Assembly (NCBI RefSeq): GCF_918797505.1
Contig: NC_092800.1
Location: 32,044,263-32,108,262, forward strand
Direction of reading: 5' to 3'
DNA: 64,000 nucleotides
From: Bemisia tabaci
Taxonomy: Eukaryota > Arthropoda > Insecta > Hemiptera > Aleyrodidae
Shown: positions 44,240-53,379 of the stretch, in pieces
Position numbering within the stretch: the stretch's first letter is position 1
How the letters are laid out: each line of letters starts with the position of its first letter
The notes under the pieces: model-generated
The model's input: the letters and a program-made list of their open reading frames with translations, nothing else
The model's database searches: none
Told to the model about the DNA's origin: nothing
Translations under genes and position numbers: made by a program

Positions 44240-45047
44240 CTGCCGTGCTAAGTAAAAATGCCGTATGAGTATTCAATGGACCACTAGACAAGGTACGAAT
44301 TTCAGCATTCTGATACATGTTTCTTCACCAAAATTTCACGTAAAACACGATGCGCACAACGAAAATTACCGAAATCAACTCCTTCCGAAGATATTCAATG
44401 ATTCTTGATGCGTGAATTCAAACCACCCGCTCATGAAAACTCAATGCTCTGCGTGATTCACATCGTGCGCTAAACGTTATCATGACAGTCTCTGCGATAT
44501 AAAAATCTAGCAACCTTAATCTTGACGCTTTGGCTCATTGTCAGCTATAGCAAATTGCTAATAGTTTAAACAATACATGGTGGGAAATGAATATTGCTCG
44601 ATTGAGAAGCTTGCTGAAACCGTTGTAGTGCGCGATTTGACTCACGTAGAGCTTTGAGTTTCTTATGAGCGGGTAGTTCAAATTCCTTGTAACCAATGTG
44701 AAATAAAAACGTTAATATCTTCGTTTTGAGTGTGTTTCATTAGTTTTCGTTGCGCGAATCATGCTCTACATGAAATTCTGGTTAAGAAACATGTATCAGA
44801 ATGCTTAAATTTGTACCTTGTCTAGTGGTCCATTGTTGCCAAATTTCCTCTTGGAAAATCTTTATTTTTGAAGAAAGTCATGAATATTTCTCCTTGAAAT
44901 TTTTAGACTTTCTAGACTAAATTACGAACGAAATCCTCTGAAAAATCGGAAGAGATATATTCACCAATTTTCCTGAAAATCCGTCATTTTCCGAAGGAAA
45001 TTTGGCAACGCCTGATGTCTCTTACGGCATTTTTCCGTAGCACGGTA
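44240..45047. mobile_element. Family A MITE split by a 556-bp foldback
   Basis: The left end CTGCCGTGCTAAGTAAAAAT and GCCGTATGAGTATTC stops at about 44276. The family resumes at 44833 with TTGTTGCCAAATTTCCTC and ends CTTACGGCATTTTTCCG plus TAGCACGG. Joining the outer parts gives a family A copy of normal length, which proves the insertion order. Confidence 0.88.
44277..44832. mobile_element. Foldback element nested in family A, 556 bp
   Basis: Ends TGGACCACTAGACAAGGTAC and mirrored GTACCTTGTCTAGTGGTCCA. Arms continue with TTCTGATACATGTTTCTT, AAAATTTCACGTAAAAC and AACCACCCGCTCATGA, mirrored on the right, giving arms of more than 200 bp. Only copy in the window. Insertion target is within the CATTC-GTTGCC segment of family A. 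Confidence 0.88.
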
Positions 45048-45139
45048 ACGTACCGCGATTCCCGGACTGTTCGTTCTCTCAGCCGGTCGGACGTTTCATA
45101 TCCAAATGTGAATGGAAGAACGGACTAGTAAAATAGCTA

Positions 45140-45555
45140 CACTGAAAAAAAAATCTCGGTGTATTTACTAAGAAAAGGGTAAAATTACCAAGAATTCAGG
45201 GTTCTATTTGATCCCAGTTTTTTCTTGGTAAAATTACCATTTATGGAATTGGTAATTTTACCGAGAAATCTCGGTAAAATTATTGAACTTTCTCGGTAAT
45301 TTTACTGGACCTTGGTAAAAACGCCAATATTTTTAATCGACCGTGGTAGAATTACCGAGATAAAATGGCAAAGTTACCGGGAATTGATTACCAATAAAAG
45401 TGGTATTCTTACCTGAAAAAAAAACAGTAAAAATACCGGTTTTTAGGTAAGCTTACCGGTCTGTCTTGGTAAAATTACCGATAGTTGGTAAAAAAATTGA
45501 GATGGTAAAGGTACCAACGGACCTTGGTAAAAACGCCGAGAATTTTTTTTCAGTG
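45140..45555. mobile_element. TA-flanked element with iterated GGTAAAATTACC core, 416 bp
   Basis: CACTGAAAAAAAAATCTCGG at the left and CCGAGAATTTTTTTTCAGTG at the right, with TA at 45138-45139 and 45556-45557. The interior is a string of degenerate words such as TTGGTAAAATTACC, TCTCGGTAAAATT and ACCTTGGTAAAAACGCC, many self-complementary. The terminus matches families L and M; the core resembles the iterated cores at 52361 and 61040. Confidence 0.9.
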
Positions 45556-45828
45556 TATAATATTTTTGTCGAACAACTCGCGAGGCTTGGCGGGAGTCTG
45601 AGATTTCTTGGTGACCGATCCGCGATCGCTACGTGACTTCAAGAGTCTCCTTGGTCTCGTATCCCGACTTGGGCTCAGAACTTTAGAAGCATGTCCACTA
45701 AAGTGCCGCTGTTTGCTCTGTTTCAGGTGATCCGAGTGTCCGTGCCCATTTTCGATCCTCTCGACGTTTCTCAACCGGTAAGTCCATCGGATTTTTCTCT
45801 CACAATCGGTGATTAACCATAGATAATA

Positions 45829-45953
45829 CGAACGTACTTCTGCCAAACGGAACTATGTGCATTATGACGTGAGCCCTGGCATGCATATATTCCCGTGGGT
45901 CTCAGGGTTCATGTTTTAGTACACATAGTCCTGTTTGGCAGAAGTACGTTCAT
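45829..45953. mobile_element. Hairpin family AA, copy 1
   Basis: GAACGTACTTCTGCCAAACG mirrors TGTTTGGCAGAAGTACGTTC. ACTATGTGCATTATGACGTG and ACACATAGT are the inner arms. The loop region holds GTGAGCCC opposite CTCAGGGTTCATG. Confidence 0.85.
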
Positions 45954-46279
45954 ATGTTTCAGAGACCCCGCTTTACTGTCTTCCCTCTAGTTTAGTAGTT
46001 GTATTCGGGAATCAACTCATAGAATCGCCGAACGATGACTGATTACCGAAGTGTTGAGCGATAATTGGTTCAGCGATCCTAACCTAATTCGCAAAAACTC
46101 AACATTCATCAGTTCTAATTTGGCGAATTTTACACTAAAAAGTTGCTTATCAATCATCATTCAGTAAAAATTAGAGTTGACCCCCGAACTTAACTTTTGC
46201 CGCAGCAGATTACACTAATTAGATTGTTAGTGCGTGATCTCTAAGATATATTCTTTCTGTGATTCGCTGATCAATAATA

Positions 46280-46514
46280 TTGCCGTGCTAAGGAAGAATG
46301 CCGTATGAGCCCGCGGACGTTGCCAAACGTCCCCTAAAATACAAATTCCCTTGAAAACTTGGGAATATTTTCATCCAGTTTATCAGAGACTTGAGCCCTC
46401 AATTAATCAAAAATACCCGAGAATTTTGAGTAAAAATTTGTTTAACTTATCTAATAAATCGGGGAAATTTGGCAACATTTACTTTTACATACGGCGTTTT
46501 TCGTAGCATGGCAG
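46280..46514. mobile_element. Family A MITE, slightly short
   Basis: TTGCCGTGCTAAGGAAGAAT and GGACGTTGCCAAACGTCC at the left; GGGGAAATTTGGCAAC, ACATACGGCGTTTTTCG and TAGCATGGCAG at the right. About 20 bp shorter than the family norm. Confidence 0.85.
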
Positions 46515-46772
46515 AATTGCCGTAATATTTAGGTGTATACATTTGAAACATCGCAATCGAGAGAAGTGTTTTCGGAGTTTGAGGAGCAATTTACCCCACG
46601 GCGCACAGAATGTCCGCCAAATGAAAACCGGCCTCTTCCACAATTTTTCCCTCAGTGCTGAATGATTGGCATTTTCAACCAAATAGTTTCCTTCAGTGTG
46701 GGATCCTCTCCCCACGAACACATCCTCTAAACGCTCATAGCTGAATTTGTCGAAGCTAAAACGTTATATGTC

Positions 46773-47106
46773 CATTATTCTATATGCACCTTAGATTTCA
46801 GGCATTCTTATGGAGCTCAAAGCTCATCAGAAAGTTCACTTAATCCGCTTTTAACGAATAGAACGGAATCACCGGGCTGGGACCTCTAGCGTGTTCCCAG
46901 GAACTAAAATATCGGACAGTTCTGACAGATGCAAGGCGTCCATTATTCTCTGGACCTTCGAATTCAGGCATTCTTATGGAGCTCAAAGCTCATCAGAAAG
47001 CACACTTAATCCGTTTTGAACGAATAGAACGGAATCGCCGGGCTGGGACCTCTAGCGTGTTCCCAGGAACTAAAATCCCGGACAGTTCTGACAGATGCAA
47101 GGCGTG
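46773..47106 (+). repeat. Tandem duplication of a 167-bp unit
   Basis: GGCATTCTTATGGAGCTCAA occurs at 46801 and 46968. The units also share GAATAGAACGGAATC, CCGGGCTGGGACCTCTAGCG and GACAGTTCTGACAGATGCAA. Few differences, so the duplication is recent. Confidence 0.93.
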
Positions 47107-47199
47107 ACTGCATAATGAATCACCACGGAGTTCTCGAAAACGAGGAATGCTGAATGCACCGCACAATAAAATCCAATTTTTTTCGGCCGAGTCGGCATT

Positions 47200-47480
47200 C
47201 CGATTAGCGCCCGACGTTGTTTCCATTTTTCCCGGGCCGCGCGTCCGAGAGTGATGAGCCACAAAGACGCCGACGCGGCCACCAAGAAGCGACGCGGCGC
47301 GCACCCAAACACCCGTCGAGCGTCGCGACGCATCGAGTGACGTCATTTGCATGTCCGTCAGCTCCGCACCGCCGTGTAGTAGACGGGCGACCAATCAGTA
47401 CGGAGTCCATAGTCAAATTGAGGTAATGGTTAATGCAATGGGTAAGACCAATGGTGGCACCTTCGACCAATGAAAGTGTT
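47200..47480. promoter_or_regulatory. Promoter-like cluster: CRE, octamer and three CCAAT boxes
   Basis: In a GC-rich block, a perfect CRE TGACGTCA (47338-47345) overlaps an octamer ATTTGCAT (47345-47352). CCAAT boxes follow at 47391, 47448 and 47467, all in the same orientation. This density and orderly spacing is typical of proximal promoters. I cannot see a TATA box or decide the transcribed strand, and no coding exon is recognisable within a few kb. Confidence 0.4.
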
Positions 47481-47540
47481 GGAAAAGGCACCATGTTACC
47501 CATTTTACTCTCGTCTAACGTTAATGGGCAGGACTGTGCA

Positions 47541-47710
47541 TGGACTAAACATTTTGAATTTAGGAACTACATATTGCGGCTCAATTCGGAAACAACGTAT
47601 GTACCATTAGTTGCCCTGTGCACATAAGTGTTTTTACGGATAAGCCAGATATTGCACTAATTACTGCTTAAAAATGCTAAATTGCAGTTACTAATTGCAA
47701 AATGTACTCC
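47541..47710. mobile_element. Family AE short TIR element, copy 3
   Basis: TGGACTAAACATTTTGAATT at the left, mirrored by AATTGCAAAATGTACTCCA. GTACCATTAGTTGCC, GCACATAAGTGTTTTTACGG and ATAAGCCAGATATTG match the other copies. Confidence 0.65.
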
Positions 47711-47776
47711 AAATACACCTTCAGTGTTGATCATGACACTTTATTTTTCAAGATCTGGAAAATGTGGCATAAATAA

Positions 47777-48065
47777 GCTTCATTTTGCAATGAGGATCCT
47801 TAACTTCTGGCTCATTGGTAAAAACACTTATGTACATTGTAAAACTAATGATACATAAGCAAATCTGTCTTTAAATTTATCTATAAAAGTTATAATTTTT
47901 ATTTATGGTTTAAGAATTTCTGGATTTCCCCCTTTTCTTGGGTTTCTAATTAAATGATTGGTAATTAACTATTTTTGGTATCTTGGATTTAAGTTTCTGA
48001 TTAGATTGAACCACCGTTGTTCCTGAACTGAGCCAGAAACTGCTGTAGTTTCGAATTGAAAAACT
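47777..48065. mobile_element. Family AE element, copy 4, expanded or interrupted
   Basis: CTTCATTTTGCAATGAGG, CTGGCTCATTGGTAAAAAC and ACTTATGTACATTG at the left; GAGCCAGAAACTGCTGTAG and GAATTGAAAAAC at the right. About 290 bp against about 140 for the family, so other sequence has been added in the middle. Confidence 0.5.
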
Positions 48066-48345
48066 AAGTCGAAATAGTCAAGGATTTTTCAAAGCGGGGA
48101 AAACTCGGAAAATTTTGAAATTTCACTAATTTTGCAACTCTGATGCTTCAAATTTTACACTGTCTAAGCTCATTTTAACTTTCCGTTTGACCCTTGAAAC
48201 TGCAAATTTTCCTCCTTTAACTCAAATAATTGGCAGGACCCCGAAATTGCTCTTAAACTTGAAAATCACCGGATTCGACAATGTTTAGCCGGAATAAGCG
48301 ATGGTTCTCACCTACCAAGAGCAAGCTCTGCGCAATGGAGGCATA

Positions 48346-48469
48346 TCGTCACTCCTTTGTCGTAAGGGCGTATCTAGACCTCCCCATGAGCCCCAGAAAA
48401 CATGGATTTATATATGAATTAGGGCTCACGTGGGAATTAAGATACGCCCTCACGTCAAAGGGCCGACGA
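48346..48469. mobile_element. Hairpin family AA, copy 3, with 11-bp flanking repeat
   Basis: ATGGAGGCATA flanks both sides exactly (48335-48345 and 48470-48480). Arms TCGTC, CTTTGTCGTAAGGGCGTATC mirror GATACGCCCTCACGTCAAAG and GACGA. The core has CCATGAGCCCC opposite GGGCTCACGTGGG, like the other AA copies. An 11-bp duplication fits Mutator-like insertion (9-11 bp). Confidence 0.82.
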
Positions 48470-48650
48470 ATGGAGGCATACGTGGCGCGACCCGAGTCGT
48501 ATTCTGAGCTCGTCGGTGAACTCACGTACTCGGAGAGTGGCGATTTAGCGCGCTAATAAAACGATAAAAACAAATGACACGAGCGCGATAAAGTCGTCTG
48601 TGGGAGTTTTGAGTGCTAACCCCGGCCCGGTGGGCCAGCAGCAAAGCACG

Positions 48651-48903
48651 CTGCCGTGCTAAAGGAAAAAGGCCGTATGAGCCTCCAGACGTTGCCAGAT
48701 TTCCTCTGATAAATCATGGAACTTCGGGAAAATTTTTGAATCTTTTTCTTCGAATTTTTAGAGAATTTTGTTCGTGATTTGATCTGAAGTGTTTGAAGAT
48801 TTTGATGACAAATACTTATAACTTTCCTCATAAATGAACATTTTATAAGAGGAAATTTGGCAGCTTTTGAATGTTCATGAGGCGTTTTTCCGCAGCACAG
48901 CAG
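48651..48903. mobile_element. Family A MITE, full-length 253 bp
   Basis: CTGCCGTGCTAAAGGAAAAA and mirrored CGTTTTTCCGCAGCACAGCAG. GACGTTGCCAGATTTCC and GGAAATTTGGCAGC pair subterminally. CACG precedes and follows the element. Confidence 0.85.
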
Positions 48904-49065
48904 CACGGATCTCCAACCTGGTTGCCATGTTCCGGAAAATAGACGCGAAGATAATCCGGCGGAACAGATTGGAAACCCGTTATGACCGGATATGATTCGA
49001 ATTTGAAGCGCTTTTCTCGCTTGCAAAACACACAAAATCGAAAATTTCATTTCTCTTACAATCAT

Positions 49066-49339
49066 ATCACACTATCATTGTCTTGGTCTTCTTGTCTTCT
49101 GATTTGATCTCAGATTTTTCTCTTGAATATTAATCTGTACTATTTTAACTAAAAAAGTTAGTTTCTCATTATTTCCTTCATTCAAGCTTTGAATTACAAA
49201 GCAGTTTATTATGCTACCATAGTACAGTTAATTTACTGCAGAGATGTTGGCTTCCCTAATTTGATATAAGTTTGATACTCCACGAATACTTATATTCCAA
49301 GAACATCTAACCACAAAACAAGATCATGTGAAGTCCAAA
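49066..49339. other. Unique AT-rich sequence
   Basis: Nothing recognised up to the LINE remnant. Confidence 0.35.
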
Positions 49340-49704
49340 TTGCGCGTCTCAGGATAGGTCACAGGTCACACTTTTTTCACTCACAGTCATATCATATCCA
49401 AAGAAAACCAACCCATCTGCCACTTCTGCAGTTCATCACCTCTAACCATCAAACACATACTTATGGACTGCTCTTCCCTCCGATATCTCCAATCACAGAT
49501 CTACTCCCCTACAATCAACAGAAATACAAACCCGCTTACATGCGATGAACCTAATATTACCACCAAAATTCTAAAACTCTTCACCTCTCTTAATTTAAAA
49601 ATCTAAATTTTCGTTTATACTCCTATTTTCAAAATTATCTGTAAAGACGTTAATAGCCTGAGTCGCTGAATGTCTTAAAATTATAATAACTAACTAACTA
49701 ACTA
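49340..49704 (+). mobile_element. 5'-truncated LINE 3' end with zinc-knuckle remnant and TAAC tail
   Basis: The frame from 49406 to the TAA at 49604-49606 encodes about 66 residues with C-x2-C-x9-H-x4-C (ICHFC...IKHILMDC), the C-terminal cysteine-histidine motif found after the reverse transcriptase in Jockey/I/R1-type LINEs. A typical upstream RLRIGH motif is visible near 49346 in a different frame, so the copy is frameshifted. After the stop comes a 3' UTR ending in tandem AACT/TAAC copies (49687-49703), the kind of reiterated tail seen on such LINEs. Endonuclease and reverse transcriptase domains are absent. A dead remnant; clade not settled. Confidence 0.8.
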
Positions 49705-49746
49705 TTTTCTTTAGGAGTCGATTTCCAAACTTCGTATGAATACATA

Positions 49747-50191
49747 CACGGAAAAAACAAGACTAGTGTTGAGCACTACTGGCCGTTTAGTGGGGAGTAG
49801 TTGAGGGCTGGCGTCTAAGCGCTGTACAGCTCAACACCGGAAGGCAGTACAGGTGGGCACTGAACATGAGTAGTGCTAATCAGATGCCGCGAGACGTAGT
49901 TGCGCTTAACAGGTGTAAATTCACCTATGAGACGTCGGAGTCACGATAGCCTGGTGGTAACGCGCTGGTCTTCCACCAGCGCAACCCGAGTTCGATCCCA
50001 GGCGGAGGCGTTTCATATTTTACGCTCGCTCCAAAGTCACTTTAGGGCTTGACACTACTTCTTCCTTAGTGACCCAGCCTCGAGCTGTTTAGTGCCCAGC
50101 ACTCCTCTGACTTGCTGGCTCCATTTGATCTAACCCTCGTTAGTGCCCAGCACTAACATGTAGGTACCAACCCTAAGCTCGTTTTTTCGTG
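49747..50191. mobile_element. TA-flanked TIR element carrying a tRNA-like segment, 445 bp
   Basis: CACGGAAAAAACAAG at the left and CTCGTTTTTTCGTG at the right are near-inverse ends. TA at 49745-49746 and 50192-50193 is the target duplication. Subterminal AGTGTTGAGCACTACTGG and TTAGTGCCCAGCACTAAC pair loosely and AGTGCCCAGCACT recurs at least twice on the right. The middle holds a Pol III-type tRNA-like segment. Either a SINE inserted in a MITE or the tRNA-like part is integral to the family. Confidence 0.75.
49940..50009 (+). ncRNA. tRNA-like, SINE-head segment with Pol III boxes A and B
   Basis: TAGCCTGGTGGTAAC (box A-like) starts at 49947 and AGTTCGATCCC (box B) at about 49989. Between them GCTGG-TCTTCCA-CCAGC forms an anticodon-type stem with a 7-nt loop. 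Position 33 would be C rather than the near-universal T, the T-stem has mismatches, and the acceptor strands do not pair. It is therefore tRNA-derived and not a functional tRNA gene. Confidence 0.7.
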
Positions 50192-50199
50192 TATGAATT

Positions 50200-50562
50200 A
50201 TATTCTACAGACAATATTGAAAAGGCAAAATGCTTCAGAGTGTTTTAGTTTGTGCCTCGTCTATTGCCTTACTGAAGAATCAAAATACGATTCTACGCAA
50301 TGCTCAACTGACTATCACTCCAGGATAAGGGCAACGTATTGTGGATTAGGTTATTGGTACGCAGCAGTACCCTGGCTGATCACCGGTGACCTAAAATGGC
50401 ATTTTCAGCCGTACCACGGCCTCCCGCGAAGCTAAATTTTTTCTCTCTCCTGGAAGCGCAGGACTCATTGTCCGAACGCCTTTTACAAACAAGTAAAGTC
50501 ACAAATCGATGGCGCATTAGAATAAGCGCTCGATAAATAATGGCTTTTGAGGGAGCTCAGGT
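50200..50562. other. No recognised feature
   Basis: Unique AT-rich sequence. Confidence 0.3.
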
Positions 50563-50684
50563 GGACGTATTTCTGCCAAACGGAACTATGTGCATTAAGA
50601 CATGAGCCCCGAGACTCATAAGAATATATGCATAACAGGGCTCACGTCATAATGCACATAGTTCCGTTTGACAGAAATACGTCC
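50563..50684. mobile_element. Hairpin family AA, copy 2, 122 bp
   Basis: GGACGTATTTCTGCCAAACG mirrors CGTTTGACAGAAATACGTCC. GAACTATGTGCATTAAGACA mirrors CGTCATAATGCACATAGTTC. The arms are nearly identical, so it is young. The loop contains ATGAGCCCC and GGGCTCACG. Confidence 0.92.
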
Positions 50685-51005
50685 AGGTTATGTAAGGAAA
50701 TGTGCGAGTTTCCTCCGTTCGGTTGTCGGGCGTCCCTAGCGATGTTTGCGAAATAATGAGAGGATTTTAGCGTAGGATTTCAGGCAAATGCAGGTGCCTC
50801 GCCGTGGCGTGTTGTGTTGTGCCACGCCGAGCCGTTTCTCACAGCTCATTTGCGTATCTGGCGGCGCATGTTTATCGCTTTGACGTGATTCACCTGTGGC
50901 CAGGGCGACGACCCTCAAGCTCGCTTCTAAATGCTCGTTTTTTCCATAAAATTTAAGCGGAAGAACACCGGAAGTGCCAGAAGAATGTTCAGTGCATCGT
51001 TATTG

Positions 51006-51263
51006 GGACCGCGTTGAGCAGAAAGGTACCAAGCCACATCAGCTATTGCCAAATTAAACTGGGTAATTTAATTTTTTACATGAAAATGGTCGTGCGGATT
51101 TTTGTGCGAATTTCAGTGAAGTTTCCGCATAGTACGAAACAAATTCTTTAGAATAATCATCATAAAGGAATCCGCACTAACGTTCTTTTGTAAAAAATTA
51201 AATTGCCCAGTTAAATTTGGCAATAGCTGATGTGGCTTGGTTCTTTTCTGTTAAACGGGATCC
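51006..51263. mobile_element. Family N TIR element, copy 2, 258 bp
   Basis: GGACCGCGTTGAGCAGAAAG at the left and CTGTTAAACGGGATCC at the right. Inner arms AAGCCACATCAGCTATTGCC and GGCAATAGCTGATGTGGCTT are perfect inverses, as in 8330-8582. Confidence 0.85.
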
Positions 51264-51529
51264 ATTTTAAGTTCTCTCAAACCTTAAAATTTTGTTTTTC
51301 TTTGTGTCTAATCAGTATATAGAGATAAAGAGCCTATATAGGCGGCATAGGCATGTGCTACCCATGGCTCATACAGAAATGCACTTACTGCTCTCTTCGC
51401 TATCACTGCATAATAGTGCTGAGTCCACACTATTTCGCGGGGAAAGCAAGGCTAAAAAGCTCACAAATATCTATCAGAGTCAAAAATTGTCGAGCTCTAG
51501 GAGTATCAGTACAATAGCAAGTGTCTCGA

Positions 51530-52213
51530 CTCATCCAACTTTTCTACTCTTGCGTTAAAGTCTCTGAACTAGCCGAAAAGACTTCACGTTTTCCTTCATT
51601 TTCTGGACATGCAATTGTATTTATTTTGAAGTCAAAGCAGTTGTAATCACGTCTTTTACCCCATCCAACTTTTCTACTCGCGTGTTAAAGTTCCTGAGTC
51701 CTGAAAAGATTACTCTTCGTTAAAGTCTCTGAACTAGCCGAAAAGACTTCACGTTTTCCTTCATTTTCTGGACATGCAATTGTATTTATTTTGAAGTCAA
51801 AGCAGTTGTAATCACGTCTTTTACCCCATCCAACTTTTCTACTCGCGTGTTAAAAGTTCCTGAGTCCTGAAAAGAGTTCACGTTCTTTTTCATTTCGTGA
51901 ATTTCTGAGTTAGTGGAAAAGAGACCAAGCCTCTTTTTAGTTTCGCGGTTTCGCGAAAAAGTTTCGTGCTTCAAAACTGCGACAGGATCTGTGAAAAGGA
52001 ACCTCAAGCTCCGGAAGAAAACCACAACTTTGAACTCAACGCGAAAACCGATCCCGGGAAGCGCCTGCAAAACTGTTGGAATACTTCAAGCATTACGCGC
52101 CCGTCTCCTCGATCTCCAATCTCGCTTTCGACTCGCGAATTGCGCTGACTGTAGATGCAAGTTCCGAGATGCGCACATTGTTCGGAAACGCGGAGAGCAG
52201 TCCCCGTACACAA
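51530..52213 (-). repeat. Repeat P, copy 2, with a 165-bp tandem duplication
   Basis: Reverse complement of the repeat at 10148-10720. GTTAAAGTCTCTGAACTAGC starts at 51554 and again at 51719; the two 165-bp copies are almost identical, with a single extra A in the second. The distal part (CGGGAAGCGCCTGCAAAACT, TACTTCAAGCATTACGC) matches the 10.2-kb segment. The minus strand has open frames overlapping it that resemble those of copy 1. Confidence 0.82.
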
Positions 52214-52360
52214 CGTAACGCATTTTGATCAAAACGTAGTAAATTTTATATAACCAATCCATTATTGACGGTCATAGCCCGCGCAATTTTTCCGCCGCGA
52301 CTCAGTTCGCGAACGATGGTTCGTGAATATTCTACACCCCTGTAAAATTGTAAGTACGTT

Positions 52361-52774
52361 ACTTGAGGCAGGAGGGTATGGATTCGATCGACATGAATCG
52401 ATCGAAAAATGAAAACGTGAATCGATCGACACCAATTCGATCGACTGACGGCTTTCGTCGATCGACTCACGGCTTTTGTCAATCGATGCACGACTTTCGT
52501 CGACCGATTCACGGGTTTTCGATCGATTGTCGAGTTCACGGGTTTGTCGATCGACTCACGGTTTTATCGATTACAGGTTTGTCGATCGATTCACAGGTTT
52601 GTCGATCGATTCACAGGTTTGTCGATCGACTCACGGCTTTTGTAGATCCATTAATGGGTTTGTCGATCGATTTACGGTTGTCGATCGACTCAAGGGTTTT
52701 TCGATCGATTCACGTTTTAATTTTTCGATCGATTCATGTCGATCGAATCCATACCTTCCCTTGAGGCATGCAAG
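52361..52774. mobile_element. TIR element with iterated TCGATCGA minisatellite core
   Basis: Ends ACTTGAGGCAGGAGGGTATG and mirrored CATACCTTCCCTTGAGGCAT. Near-identical arms of about 70 bp contain GGATTCGATCGACATGAATC. Between them lie more than a dozen CGATCG-containing units of the type GTCGATCGATTCACAGGTTT, some in exact tandem. The repeat word is itself palindromic and also occurs in the arms, suggesting expansion from the TIR. Serine/arginine-rich frames through it are artefacts. Confidence 0.9.
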
Positions 52775-53379
52775 TCGGCGTCTGAGAGTGGCAAGGCGTA
52801 ATAATATTTTCTTCCTCGTCCAATGAAATTTGATCGAGTCCCTTCGACTGATCGTCGCACCGACGCACAGTGCGGCCCTCTGTGGACAAAAGTCAAAAAT
52901 TCACAACTCGACATCTGAATATTTTTTTCGGAATTTGTTATCTCAAAGATATTTCTGACTCACTATGATGGTTCATTTTCAAATTTTCCGCTCAAAACTA
53001 CCTCAAATGTGGGTAGAAAGTGGGCAGGAAATAGGTCGGGAATCACTGGTCCGTAAGAAATACACGGGGAAAAGACGTCAACTTCAAATGGAGATTTCTC
53101 GCTTGAAACACAAAATGCTCTGGGTGGTTGACATTTTCTTAATTCTCAGATATTCAACTTCAATTCTAAGAAAAAGATCTTGCGACTTTTTGCGACTATC
53201 AGAGATATTTGAAGTTAAAGTTTGGGTGTTTCACGTTGCTTTTACGTTGTTAACACAGGGCTAATTCGAGGTTGCCAACTTCGAATGAACTTTTCTTGAA
53301 AAGTACGCAAAAAAACCTGAGGTATAACATTTTCTTATTCCTCGAGTGTTTTACTTTGATAGTACCAAAGGGTGTTCCT
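52775..53379. other. No recognised feature
   Basis: Unique sequence; a 99-codon frame at 52965-53264 (+, ATG start) matches nothing I know. Confidence 0.35.

Noticed and set aside
44004..44318. 104-codon minus-strand frame
   Set aside because: Begins in the nested foldback and crosses the left end of family A, so its start is transposon sequence; no known motif.
48616..49065. 149-codon minus-strand frame
   Set aside because: Passes through the complete family A MITE at 48651-48903; no known motif.
49940..50009. Functional tRNA gene
   Set aside because: Acceptor strands do not pair, the T-stem is mismatched and position 33 is C; it is a tRNA-derived segment.
52363..52826. Overlapping 116-133-codon frames rich in SIDS/DRLT motifs
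   Set aside because: Encoded by TCGATCGA iterations within the TIR element at 52361-52774.
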